Shown here piece after piece: positions 1-7,701 of a stretch of DNA of 35,346 bases. Each line of letters opens with the position of its first letter. Within the stretch, counting starts at the first letter, position 1. The DNA is taken from the NCBI GenBank assembly GCA_022837505.1, contig JALHFZ010000010.1:1-35346 (forward strand), written 5' to 3'. The notes under the pieces were generated by a model. That model was not told where the DNA came from. It saw only the letters and a program-made list of their open reading frames with translations, and ran no database searches. Origin of the DNA: Synergistaceae bacterium (lineage in GTDB: Bacteria; Synergistota; Synergistia; Synergistales; Aminobacteriaceae). Position numbers and translations under genes: made by a program.

Positions 1-155
1 AGGAGGACAAGGAGCTGGGAGAGAAGGGCCGGCGGGATATTGTCGATGGCGAACATCCCCTGGTCCTCCAGGATCTTGAGGGCCGTGGTCTTTCCCGCTC
101 CGGACATCCCGGTGATAATGACGCATCGCTTCACTCCCCGGTTTTCATTCTCCAT
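1..155 (-). CDS. rapZ: RapZ/YvcJ-family nucleotide-binding protein (partial, N-terminal end only)
   Basis: Only the first 51 codons are inside the window; the gene runs off the left edge. The predicted start, MENENRGVKRCVIITGMSGA, leads into a Walker A motif GMSGAGKT at residues 16-23. This is followed by ALKILEDQGMFAIDNIPP, the arrangement typical of the RapZ/YvcJ P-loop family (ATP/GTP binding; RapZ in E. coli controls the glmZ small RNA, but that role cannot be assumed here). The ATG at 155 lies inside the 3' end of the MogA-domain gene (25-nt overlap). An in-frame GTG seven codons later, coding VKRCVII, could be the real start. The overlap implies translation coupled to the molybdopterin operon. 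Family identification is firm; function in this organism is not known. Confidence 0.85.
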   Translation of the reverse strand, partial: MENENRGVKRCVIITGMSGAGKTTALKILEDQGMFAIDNIPPALLSQLLVL

Positions 156-991
156 AGGCTCTCCCTCCCCTCAATGAAAAGGGCGGCGCATTCGCCGCTC
201 CAGCCGCAGAGGATCTCCAGTCCGTGGCGAAGGGCGGGAGCGACGGCGCAGAAACATTCCACAGCAGCCTTCTCGCTTCCGGGGAGGGAGATAATCAGGG
301 ATTCTTTCCGCAGGACGGCGTTGCTCCGGCTGAGAATAGCCCTCTGAGTTATCTTGAGGGAGGCCAGACGCATGGCTTCCCCTATTCCCGGTACAGATCG
401 CTCCCCCACTTTTTCAAGGGCTTCGGGGGTTATATCCCTACGGGAAAAGCCGGTCCCCCCCGTGGTGAGGATGAGATTGACCCCCCCGGCGTCGCTCCAC
501 CGGAGGAGAACCCCGGTTATCCTGTCGATTTCATCCGGCACGGTCTCCCTGAGTATCTCTCCCGCTCCGAGGAGGCGGACCATGCGGGCCAGGGCGGGGC
601 CTGAGGTGTCCTCCCGCTCTCCCCTGCTCCCCCTGTCGCTCACGGTGAGTATGGCCGCCCGAAAGGGCCTGAGATACTCAATTTGCTGGGAGACGGCCAG
701 AAACCCCCCTTCTTCCGGCAGAAGGAGAGGAAAGGGCCTGTCCGGTGAGGGGACGACGGAGAGAAAGACCCCTCCCGCTGAGAGGGATCCCCCCGAGGGA
801 GAGCTCCCGGGGGGGAGGACGAGGGCCGCCTCTCCGGGGCGGAGCTCCTCCCTTTGTCCCGGGGGCAGGAGAAGGAGGGAGCGCTTTCGTCCGTTGAAGG
901 AGAGTTCCCCCGAGGCGGAGAGGCTGATATAGCACAGTGAGGAGGAGGAAATTTCCCCTCCGGTATTTTCAAGAATTTCAAGAATCCGCAT
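131..991 (-). CDS. MogA/MoaB-type molybdopterin-binding domain protein with an extra N-terminal region
   Basis: The C-terminal part, from about residue 105 onward, is a MoCF_biosynth (MogA/MoaB) domain. It begins AAILTVSDRGSRGEREDTSG and carries the molybdopterin-binding stretch LILTTGGTGFSRRDITPEA. MogA adenylylates molybdopterin before MoeA inserts metal. The first ~100 residues (MRILEILENTGGEISS...) are not part of that domain. I looked for a MOSC domain, which is sometimes fused here, but saw no convincing match. The start at 991 is preferred over one at 1015 because AAGGGGG precedes it at useful spacing. It overlaps the end of moaC by 14 nt, and the 3' end overlaps rapZ. I give no gene symbol because MogA and MoaB cannot be separated by eye. 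Confidence 0.85.
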   Translation of the reverse strand: MRILEILENTGGEISSSSLCYISLSASGELSFNGRKRSLLLLPPGQREELRPGEAALVLPPGSSPSGGSLSAGGVFLSVVPSPDRPFPLLLPEEGGFLAVSQQIEYLRPFRAAILTVSDRGSRGEREDTSGPALARMVRLLGAGEILRETVPDEIDRITGVLLRWSDAGGVNLILTTGGTGFSRRDITPEALEKVGERSVPGIGEAMRLASLKITQRAILSRSNAVLRKESLIISLPGSEKAAVECFCAVAPALRHGLEILCGWSGECAALFIEGRESLWRMKTGE

Positions 992-1505
992 CCTCTGATC
1001 CCCCTTCCGCCTCATAGTCTCCGCTCTTTCCTCCGGTTTTTCTCATCAGCCGAACCCCCTCGATAACCATATCCTTCGACAGGGCCTTGCACATATCGTA
1101 AATGGTGAGGGCAGCCACAGAGACCCCCGTGAGGGCCTCCATCTCCACTCCCGTCACATCCCGCCCCCATACGGTGCACCGGATTTCCACCCGCTGCTCC
1201 GGGGCATTAAGGTCGCAGGAGAGGGTGACGCCGTCAATCCTGATGGCGTGGCAGAGGGGAATGAGCTCCGGGGTCTTTTTAACCCCCATGATCCCTGCCG
1301 TCTCGGCGATCCGGAGGACATTTCCCTTTCCGGTGAGTCCCCCTTCCCCCAGGGCATCGGCTATCTCCCTGTTGAGGCGTACCCGCCCCCCGGCGGTGGC
1401 TGTACGGAAGGTCGTCTCCTTGCCGCTTACATCCACCATGCGGGGGCGCCCTTCGCCGTCCAGGTGGGTCAGCCCGGGGGAAGACTTATGCTGGAAATCG
1501 GTCAT
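978..1505 (-). CDS. moaC: Cyclic pyranopterin monophosphate synthase MoaC
   Basis: MoaC works with MoaA to convert GTP to cPMP, the first intermediate of molybdenum cofactor. The 175-residue protein has the family landmarks in order: an N-terminal MVDVSGKETTFRTATAGG, the substrate-site stretch ELIPLCHAIRIDGV (IPLCHP is the commoner form, so the A is slightly unusual), and GVEMEALTGVSVAALTIYDM followed by CKAL, which contains the conserved active-site Asp and Lys. Length is slightly above the usual ~160 because of an acidic tail. It starts 5 nt after the moaA stop with a GGAGG/GAGGA site upstream. Its 3' end overlaps the MogA-domain gene, so the three genes are almost certainly one transcript. 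Confidence 0.95.
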   Translation of the reverse strand: MTDFQHKSSPGLTHLDGEGRPRMVDVSGKETTFRTATAGGRVRLNREIADALGEGGLTGKGNVLRIAETAGIMGVKKTPELIPLCHAIRIDGVTLSCDLNAPEQRVEIRCTVWGRDVTGVEMEALTGVSVAALTIYDMCKALSKDMVIEGVRLMRKTGGKSGDYEAEGGSEDADS

Positions 1506-1510
1506 ATCCT

Positions 1511-2530
1511 CTATCCTCCGATCCGGGACATCCTGCAGGACTGTCCCTTTTCATCATCCCGTTTTTCTCCCCTTGGGGGAATACCCGTTCTTCCCCTGTC
1601 CGGCTTGGCCTCTGCGGCGGCGAGAATCTCCCGGGCAACCCGCTCTCTGTCCTTTTTCCGGAGCCCCTCAAGTATGGAAATTCCAAATTCGGAAAAGAGG
1701 CAGGGCCGTACCAGTCCCCGGGAGGTTATCCGAAGGCGGTTGCACCTGGCGCAGAAGTGATCGGATACCGCCGAGATGATGCCGACGGTTTGTTTTCTTC
1801 GGTCCGACCGGTACTCTCTCGCCGGGCCGCAGGCATCTGCTGTGCCCTCCTCCCCTGGAGGGAGTTTCCAGCTCTCCCCTTCAGGAAGGAGGGAGAGGAT
1901 TTCCTCTCCCGGGACAAAGGAGGGGAGAGCCCAGATTTCCCTGTCGAGGGGCATGAATTCAATAAACCTGAGGAGAATCCCCTTTTCCCGGGCGAATTCA
2001 GTAAGAGAGGGAACTTCTTCAAGGTTGTACTCCCTCATGACCACCATGTTCATTTTCATGGGGACCCCTCCCGTCTTCCTGAGGGCCTCGACCCCCTGGA
2101 GAACATCCTCCAGATCTCCTCCCCGGGTAACAGAGTGAAATTTACCCGGGTCAAGGGTGTCGAGGCTGATATTCACCGATTCAAGGCGCAAGGCGGCAAG
2201 CTCCTCAGCCCACCTTTCGAGATAGGTGCCGTTGGTCGTCAGGGCTATTTTCAAAGAGGGGAAATTTTTCCTCACCTCGCCGAGGAAGGGGACGAAGTCC
2301 TTGCGGACAAAAGGTTCCCCTCCGGTAAAGCGGACTTTCTGTACTCCCAGATCCTGAAGAACGCCGCAGAGAAAGAGGATGCTTTCGTAGGACATGATCT
2401 CATCATGGGGGATCCACGGAACTCCCTCCGGGGGCATGCAGTAAACACACCGCAAATTGCATCGGTCCGTCACGGAGATACGGACATAGTTCAATATTCT
2501 GCCAAAGGGGTCCTTCATTCTTCCGGCCAT
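1511..2530 (-). CDS. moaA: GTP 3',8-cyclase MoaA (radical SAM)
   Basis: This radical SAM enzyme rearranges GTP to 3',8-cyclo-7,8-dihydro-GTP, the substrate of MoaC. With the start used here the protein has 339 residues. The N-terminal cluster motif is CNLRCVYC (Cys24, 28, 31), followed by MPPEGVPW and the SAM-binding RFTGGEPFVRKDF. The second [4Fe-4S] cluster is held by Cys260, 263 and 277 (CARCNRLRITSRGLVRPC). The protein ends in the conserved double glycine (SRIGG). I chose the ATG at 2530 because GGGAGGG lies just upstream. An ATG at 2518 overlaps the previous stop as ATGA, and one at 2566 is inside the preceding gene. It overlaps the moeA-PBP gene and is co-transcribed with moaC. Confidence 0.95.
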   Translation of the reverse strand: MAGRMKDPFGRILNYVRISVTDRCNLRCVYCMPPEGVPWIPHDEIMSYESILFLCGVLQDLGVQKVRFTGGEPFVRKDFVPFLGEVRKNFPSLKIALTTNGTYLERWAEELAALRLESVNISLDTLDPGKFHSVTRGGDLEDVLQGVEALRKTGGVPMKMNMVVMREYNLEEVPSLTEFAREKGILLRFIEFMPLDREIWALPSFVPGEEILSLLPEGESWKLPPGEEGTADACGPAREYRSDRRKQTVGIISAVSDHFCARCNRLRITSRGLVRPCLFSEFGISILEGLRKKDRERVAREILAAAEAKPDRGRTGIPPRGEKRDDEKGQSCRMSRIGG

Positions 2531-4437
2531 CGATACCCTCCCATGCGGTCCACTTCTTCCCGCCATTCCCGGTCTTCCAGGGCTTCAAGCAGGGCGGTGA
2601 TCCCCGGATGATCGTCGTACTCGATCCGATAGACAAGTTCATAGGGTTCCTCCGCCAGGGGGAGAAAATCCAGGCCGAGGGCGTCGGCCGCAGACTTTAT
2701 GCCGAAAGCCGCGTCGGCAAAATCAAGGGCGACCCGGTTGGCGGCGTCGAAATGGGTAGCGCACTGGACGTCGTACCCCCGGATGCTCCCGGCAGGAATC
2801 CCCTTACGGGAGAGGAAATAGTCGAGGAGAACCCTGGTTCCCGCCCCGGGCTGACGGTTGATGATCGAGACATCCTTTCTGGCCAGGTCCTCCACGGAGA
2901 GGATGTTCAGGGGATTTCCCTTTTTGAGGATCATCCCCTGGAGGCGGTAAAAGAGCAGTCTGCGCCGGATTCCCGGCAGGTCCTGTCCGAAAAGCTGCTG
3001 AAGGAAGGGGGTATTGTATTCCCCCGTCGTCCCGTCAAGGAGATGGCAGGCCGCCGCGTGGCACTCCCTCCGGAGGAGGGAGGCCAGCCCCCCCAAGCTG
3101 CCCACGGAGCGGAGTATGATGTCCCCTCCCCTCTTTCTTGCGAAGGTGACGATCCTTTCGAAGGCAGGGTCGTTTGACCCGGAAAAAAGAATCCGTTCCC
3201 TCCAGGGGACGTCCCTGAGGAGCATGAGGGGTATCAGGCTTTCCCTGGGCTTCTCCGCGCTTTCCAGGGGAAAGAGGGCGAGCCCGTCAGCTTCGGCAAG
3301 GGGGAGAAGGGAGCCCGCGGCGGAGGGGAGGGGGTACCCCCGTCTTCTTCCGTCGATCTCCGCACATTTGAAGCGGACCCATTCTTCCTTCCCCCGGGAG
3401 GACGAATAGGTCTGGAGGAGGGAGACATCCGTCCTCCCAACGGCCAGGGCTGCCTCGGAGAGCACTTTCTCCCGGTCGAAGGACCCCTGGGAGAGAAGCT
3501 GAAGGGCCGGAAAGACGAGAGACCAGAGGATTACGGCGGTGGACATGGGAAATCCCGGCAGGTTGATGAGGGGCTTCCCCTGCAGAAGGGCCGCTGCGGC
3601 AGGCCTTCCGGGCTTCATGAGAAGCCAGCGGAAAAGAGGCCTGCCCCTCTGTTCAAAGACCTCGAAGGTGTAGTCCCGCTCTCCCTTTGCCGACCCCGCG
3701 CTCACGAGAATCATATCGTACAGGGGAGCCTGCTCTTCCAAAAAGGCGCCGATTATTTCGGGATCGTCAGGCAGACAGGGGGCCACGTCAAGGGGGAATC
3801 CCCATCGGTCGAAATACCCCTTCACCAGGAGGGAGTTCGTCTCCCCCACCCTTCCGGGAGGGGGGGGATCCAGGGCGAGCCACTCGCCGAGAGGGGCGAT
3901 CTCGTTTCCCGTGGGTATATAGAGCGTCCTCGGCAGGGGGAAGACCTCCGCCTCGCCGACCCCTGCGGCGGCCAGCAGGGCGGAGAGAACAGGGGTTATG
4001 CTGTCCCCTTTTCTGGCAATGACGGAGCCGGAAAGGACATCCTCACCGAGGGGACGGATGTTCTCCCCCGAGACGACGGACTTGACAATGGAAAGGTCCC
4101 CCTCTTCGGTTAGAAAAGCGTCCTCCGTCATGACGACTCCGTCGAAGGGGGGAGGAACCTCTCCCCCCGTGTTCACCCAGACGAACCGCCCCTTTTCGAT
4201 TCGGACGGGGGAGGAGGGCAGCGCCCCCGGGGTATCGCCGGAGGAGAGGGCGTATCCGTCCATGGCCGATGCGTTGTAATGGGGGATATTCCGCGGGGAG
4301 ATCACATCCCGGGCGAGTATTCTGCCCGAACACTCCCCTATGGAAGAGCGGACGGAAGGAAGAGGGCGGACGGATTTTTCAAGTATCTCCCATGCCCGGC
4401 TCAGGGGGATATGAAGGGCGTCTTTTACCAGAGCCAT
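2515..4437 (-). CDS. MoeA molybdotransferase fused to a C-terminal periplasmic-binding-protein-like domain
   Basis: The protein has 640 residues. The first ~400 form a MoeA domain: PHYNASAMDGYAL near residue 53, FVWVNTGGEVPPPFDGVVMT, LYIPTGNEIAPLGEW, VSAGSAKGERDYTFEV and LMKPGRPAAA followed by INLPGFPMS. The last ~230 (from about FSGSNDPAFERIV) resemble the PBP-like domain of ModA/LysR-type effector folds. That part includes HLLDGTTGEYNTPF, MILKKGNPLNI and INRQPGAGTRVLLDYFL, motifs known from MoeA-PBP proteins and stand-alone molybdate/tungstate sensors. The PBP part lacks a signal peptide, so it should act in the cytoplasm, possibly as an oxyanion-binding or delivery module (inference). It overlaps the upstream moeA by 13 nt. 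The usual GDE of MoeA is GNE here, a common variant in this paralogue group. Confidence 0.93.
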   Translation of the reverse strand: MALVKDALHIPLSRAWEILEKSVRPLPSVRSSIGECSGRILARDVISPRNIPHYNASAMDGYALSSGDTPGALPSSPVRIEKGRFVWVNTGGEVPPPFDGVVMTEDAFLTEEGDLSIVKSVVSGENIRPLGEDVLSGSVIARKGDSITPVLSALLAAAGVGEAEVFPLPRTLYIPTGNEIAPLGEWLALDPPPPGRVGETNSLLVKGYFDRWGFPLDVAPCLPDDPEIIGAFLEEQAPLYDMILVSAGSAKGERDYTFEVFEQRGRPLFRWLLMKPGRPAAAALLQGKPLINLPGFPMSTAVILWSLVFPALQLLSQGSFDREKVLSEAALAVGRTDVSLLQTYSSSRGKEEWVRFKCAEIDGRRRGYPLPSAAGSLLPLAEADGLALFPLESAEKPRESLIPLMLLRDVPWRERILFSGSNDPAFERIVTFARKRGGDIILRSVGSLGGLASLLRRECHAAACHLLDGTTGEYNTPFLQQLFGQDLPGIRRRLLFYRLQGMILKKGNPLNILSVEDLARKDVSIINRQPGAGTRVLLDYFLSRKGIPAGSIRGYDVQCATHFDAANRVALDFADAAFGIKSAADALGLDFLPLAEEPYELVYRIEYDDHPGITALLEALEDREWREEVDRMGGYRWPEE

Positions 4438-5657
4438 ACTTCGGCCTCCTCTCCTGACCGAAGGGTTTCGCAGGACGGAGGGAGATGAAAAAGTCCGTCC
4501 GCTCTGTAGAGAGCCTTCGAAAAGGATGATTGGATCGGTGAGGGAAGGGCTTTCCCTCCGGAAAAAGTACAGGGTATAAATTCCTCCATCCCGGTGTGGC
4601 CGAAGAGGGGCCCTCCGAGGGGGAGAAGGAGTCTCCTCCAGGGTTCCATCACCTCTCCCCAGATCAGGGCTGAGAGAAGGGGAATAAGGACCGTCCAGGC
4701 GGTGACGAAACAGGAGAAGGGGTGCCCCGGAAGACCGAGGACCAGCTTTTTCTCCTCCTTCATCCCGGCGATGAGGGTCGGCTTTCCCGGAGACATGAGA
4801 ATCCCCCTCACAAGCAGCCCCGGAGAGGGAAGGGAGGATAGGAGGGAGGAACAGTAATCCCGGACGCTCACGGAGGAGCCGCCGCTGAGGATGATCACAT
4901 CCCCCTCGGAGAGGGCTTTGGAAAGGGCTGTTTTCAGAGCTTCCGGCCTGTCGGGAATTATCCCGGAAAAGGAGCTTTCATACCCCTCTTTCCGAAGGAG
5001 GTAGGAGAGTATGGGAGAGTTCACGTCCCGGAATTTTCCCGGCGGAAGGTCCTTCCTGTCGGAGGGGACAATTTCGTCCCCGGTGCTCAGAAGAATGATC
5101 CTGAGACGGGGGACCTCCGGGGTATCCGCTCCGGCCATGGAAAGAAGGCCTGCAGTCCGCCAGTCAATCTTCGTCCCCCTCGGAAGGAGGACGCTCCCCC
5201 GGGAGAATTCTTCCCCCGCCCGGAGGAGGTTTTCTCCCCTCTGGACGGCCGACCGGGCTTCGATCCAGCTTCCGGCCGTGTCTGCGTCCTCGGCCATCAA
5301 CACCGCATCGGCCTCCCCTGGGAGAATGCCCCCGGTGTGAATGACGGCGCACTCTCCCGGGCCCAGGGTGAACTCCGGCAGCGACCCCATGGGCACCTCT
5401 CCGACGATCCGCAGAAAGGCGGGAGCCCCCGGACCGGCCCCGAAAGTGTCAGCGCTTCTGAGGGCGTACCCGTCCCGGGTGGACCGGGTGTAGGGAGGAG
5501 CATCCTCCGGAGCCTTCACCGTATTCAGAAGGCGTCCCGTTCCGTTTCCGGCAAGGGAGATCTTCCCCCTGTCCGTCTGCCAGGGGAAGCCCAGGGACTC
5601 CGCAGTAAAGGCGATGGCCTTCTCCCGGGGCATCAGTTCTTCTACAAATCCCGCCAT
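4425..5657 (-). CDS. moeA: Molybdopterin molybdotransferase MoeA
   Basis: MoeA inserts molybdate (or tungstate in W-using organisms) into adenylylated molybdopterin. The 410-residue protein has the standard single-domain length and motifs: PPYTRSTRDGYALRSADTFG, CAVIHTGGILPGEADAVLMA, LLSTGDEIVPS, ILSGGSSVSVRDYCSSLL, MSPGKPTLIAG and LGLPGHPFSCFV. The LPGHP replaces the more usual LPGNP. It is the first of two adjacent moeA genes; the second carries a PBP-like extension. Such pairs are known in archaea and anaerobes, where the two copies have been proposed to serve different metals. No metal preference can be read from this sequence. Spacing to the SPOR gene upstream is 36 nt, with an AGGAGAGAAAGGA site before the ATG. 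Confidence 0.94.
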   Translation of the reverse strand: MAGFVEELMPREKAIAFTAESLGFPWQTDRGKISLAGNGTGRLLNTVKAPEDAPPYTRSTRDGYALRSADTFGAGPGAPAFLRIVGEVPMGSLPEFTLGPGECAVIHTGGILPGEADAVLMAEDADTAGSWIEARSAVQRGENLLRAGEEFSRGSVLLPRGTKIDWRTAGLLSMAGADTPEVPRLRIILLSTGDEIVPSDRKDLPPGKFRDVNSPILSYLLRKEGYESSFSGIIPDRPEALKTALSKALSEGDVIILSGGSSVSVRDYCSSLLSSLPSPGLLVRGILMSPGKPTLIAGMKEEKKLVLGLPGHPFSCFVTAWTVLIPLLSALIWGEVMEPWRRLLLPLGGPLFGHTGMEEFIPCTFSGGKALPSPIQSSFSKALYRADGLFHLPPSCETLRSGEEAEVWLW

Positions 5658-5693
5658 GGTCTCTTCAGTCCTTTCTCTCCTGCAGGGGAGAGG

Positions 5694-6374
5694 TCAGCGG
5701 ACCTCCACCACGAGCACCGGATACCCCGCATTTTGAAGCTTCCCCGACAGAGACACGGCGGAAGTCCGTTCTTTCCCCGCAGGTACAGTGACCCTGTAAA
5801 AGGTCTTTCCCTCGACCACCGCTGCAGTGACGGCGGCGGAATACCCGGATTTTGAAACCTGCTTCCGGAGGGACTCCGCTGATTCCCTCGATGAAAAAGC
5901 CCCTATCTGAACTCCCCACCGGCGTTCTTTGATAGAGGGAGCCTTTGGTTTTTCAATCGGTGCCGGGGATTTCTGAGGCTGGGGTTTTTTCGCCGCCCCT
6001 GCGGGCTTCGAATCAGGAGGAGAGGCTATGGGGGATTCCCCTTCTTCGGCGGGGGCTGCTTTTCCGGATGAACCGGCCGGAACCGCCAGAGCGACTTCTC
6101 CTCCTCCTTTTCCTTCCGGCTTCTCTTCCCGAGGAGGGGAAGGGAGGGTGGACGAAGGGACCGCTTCCCTTACGGGCGGCTTCTGAGGGGCTGCCCGACT
6201 CGTCCGGGCAGGGAGAGGAGTATAGGGGGTACTTTTATCGCCGGAAAGAAAAAACATCTTGACTCCGACAATGAGAAGTCCCACTGCAACGAGACCTATC
6301 ACCGGAAGCATGATATCTCCGAAGGGAATGACAGATCGTTTTTCCTTCAATCTTCTGCTTTCTCTCGTGGCCAT
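5694..6374 (-). CDS. SPOR-domain membrane protein
   Basis: The protein has 226 residues in three parts. A short basic cytoplasmic tail (RESRRLKEKRS) is followed by one membrane segment at about residues 22-44 (VIGLVAVGLLIVGVKMFFL). A Pro/Ala/Lys-rich linker runs to about residue 148. A C-terminal SPOR domain begins WGVQIGAFSSRESAESLRKQ and ends in TFYRVTVPAG and YPVLVVEV. SPOR domains bind denuded septal peptidoglycan, and the layout matches FtsN/DedD-like proteins. Its place directly after ftsZ supports a division role (inference), although the ftsZ terminator lies between them. A strong AAAGGAGGG site precedes the ATG. It is the first gene of the block that continues into the molybdopterin genes. 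Confidence 0.85.
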   Translation of the reverse strand: MATRESRRLKEKRSVIPFGDIMLPVIGLVAVGLLIVGVKMFFLSGDKSTPYTPLPARTSRAAPQKPPVREAVPSSTLPSPPREEKPEGKGGGEVALAVPAGSSGKAAPAEEGESPIASPPDSKPAGAAKKPQPQKSPAPIEKPKAPSIKERRWGVQIGAFSSRESAESLRKQVSKSGYSAAVTAAVVEGKTFYRVTVPAGKERTSAVSLSGKLQNAGYPVLVVEVR

Positions 6375-6401
6375 ATTTTCTTCCCTCCTTTACGCACTGG
6401 T

Positions 6402-6443
6402 CTTAAATAAAAGGGCAGGAATCCTGCGGGAAGATTCCTGCCC
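6402..6443 (-). terminator. Rho-independent terminator after ftsZ
   Basis: A perfect 11-bp stem, GGGCAGGAATC (minus strand, 6443-6433) pairing with GATTCCTGCCC (6423-6413), encloses a 9-nt loop. It is followed on the minus strand by CTTTTATTTAAG. The hairpin lies 73 nt past the ftsZ stop and only ~30 nt before the SPOR gene. The downstream block therefore depends on read-through or on a promoter overlapping the hairpin. Confidence 0.85.
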
Positions 6444-6515
6444 CATGCTATACGACAAGAGAAGGCGTGCTGCCCCTCTTCAGAATCTCTCCCGCAGTCC
6501 AAGCCCGAAGGTAGA

Positions 6516-7667
6516 CTATTTTCCGCTCTTCTGGTTTTTCCGTATTATGGACGGTATATCGTAAGGGGCTTTGGGTACACCGTTCATGGTGAAAATATCC
6601 TCGTCCTGGGCCGGAAGGACTTCCGTCTCCTCGAGAACGACCCCGGCTGTTCTGCTCTTGGGAGCGGATTTCGGGAAGTTCGTCATGGTCTTTTTATCCT
6701 TCTCGGGGGAAAAGCCTGTGGCGATCACGGTGATCTGAATTTTATCGGACATATCCTCCGAGACGGTATGTCCCCATATGACTATTGCGTCCGGATCGGC
6801 CGTCTCTGTGATGATCTGGGCGGCCTTCCGTATTTCGTGAATTCCGAGGTCCGTTCCGCCGGTGATATTGAAGAGAATTCCCTTGGCGCCCTTCATGGGC
6901 ACGGACATGAGGGGGGATTTGATGGCGGTTTTCGCCGCAGTTTCAGCCCGATTCTCCCCCTCACCGTACCCTATTCCCATGATGGCCGAACCGGCGTTCT
7001 GCATCACCGTCCGGACGTCAGCGAAGTCGACATTGATGAGGCTGGGTTTCAAAATGAGATCCGTAACGCCCTGTACTGCCTGGCGCAGCACCTCGTCCGC
7101 AAGGCGATAGGCATCAGAGTGCTTTGTCTTTTCATCCGTCAGCTCAAGAAGCCGGTCATTTTCAACCACCAGCAGGGCGTCCACCTTTTCCTTCAGTTCC
7201 GCTATGCCCTCCGATGCCTGTTTTCTCCTCCTGTTCATCTCAAAGGAGAAGGGGAAGGTGACCACTGCAACCACAAGAGCGCCGGACTCCCTCGCCACTT
7301 CGGCGATGATGGGGCTTGCCCCGGTTCCCGTACCCCCTCCCATGCCGGCGGTGAGAAAGACCATGTCAGCCCCCGCCACGGCCTCCCGGATTTTATCCAC
7401 CGATTCTTTTGCGCTGTTCGCCCCGATTATTGGATCTGAACCTGCGCCGAGCCCCTTGGTCAGCTTCTCGCCGAGGGGGATTTTCGTGGTGGCCTGGGAG
7501 AGCTGGAGCGCGCCTATATCTGTATTCGCCGCAATGAAATGGACTCCGTCCACCCCGCTGCGGATAATGTGATTCAGGGCATTTCCTCCCCCGCCACCCA
7601 CTCCGACAACTTTTATTTCCTCTCTATGAGGCTTCGGAGAATCAGTTACCTGGAATACGTGCTCCAT
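6516..7667 (-). CDS. ftsZ: Cell division protein FtsZ
   Basis: FtsZ is the tubulin-like GTPase that forms the Z-ring. The 383-residue protein carries VVGVGGGGGNALNHII at residues 20-35, the tubulin signature GGGTGTG at 110-116 and the T7-loop sequence NVDFADVRTVMQNAG that completes the active site of the next subunit. A variable linker precedes the conserved C-terminal peptide YDIPSIIRKN, which docks FtsA and other membrane tethers. It starts 35 nt after the ftsA stop with GGAGG/AGGAAAG upstream. It is the last gene of the dcw cluster and is followed by a clear terminator. Confidence 0.98.
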   Translation of the reverse strand: MEHVFQVTDSPKPHREEIKVVGVGGGGGNALNHIIRSGVDGVHFIAANTDIGALQLSQATTKIPLGEKLTKGLGAGSDPIIGANSAKESVDKIREAVAGADMVFLTAGMGGGTGTGASPIIAEVARESGALVVAVVTFPFSFEMNRRRKQASEGIAELKEKVDALLVVENDRLLELTDEKTKHSDAYRLADEVLRQAVQGVTDLILKPSLINVDFADVRTVMQNAGSAIMGIGYGEGENRAETAAKTAIKSPLMSVPMKGAKGILFNITGGTDLGIHEIRKAAQIITETADPDAIVIWGHTVSEDMSDKIQITVIATGFSPEKDKKTMTNFPKSAPKSRTAGVVLEETEVLPAQDEDIFTMNGVPKAPYDIPSIIRKNQKSGK

Positions 7668-7701
7668 TTTTCTTTCCTCCCAAAGATACGGAATGCGGCA
7701 C

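Noticed and set aside
224..932. Plus-strand frames of 126 and 192 codons
   Set aside because: Antisense to the MogA-domain gene; no motif and no ribosome-binding site.
131..991. MOSC domain in the N-terminal part of the MogA-domain protein
   Set aside because: The conserved GDAH-type and Cys motifs of MOSC were looked for and not seen, so I leave the segment unassigned.
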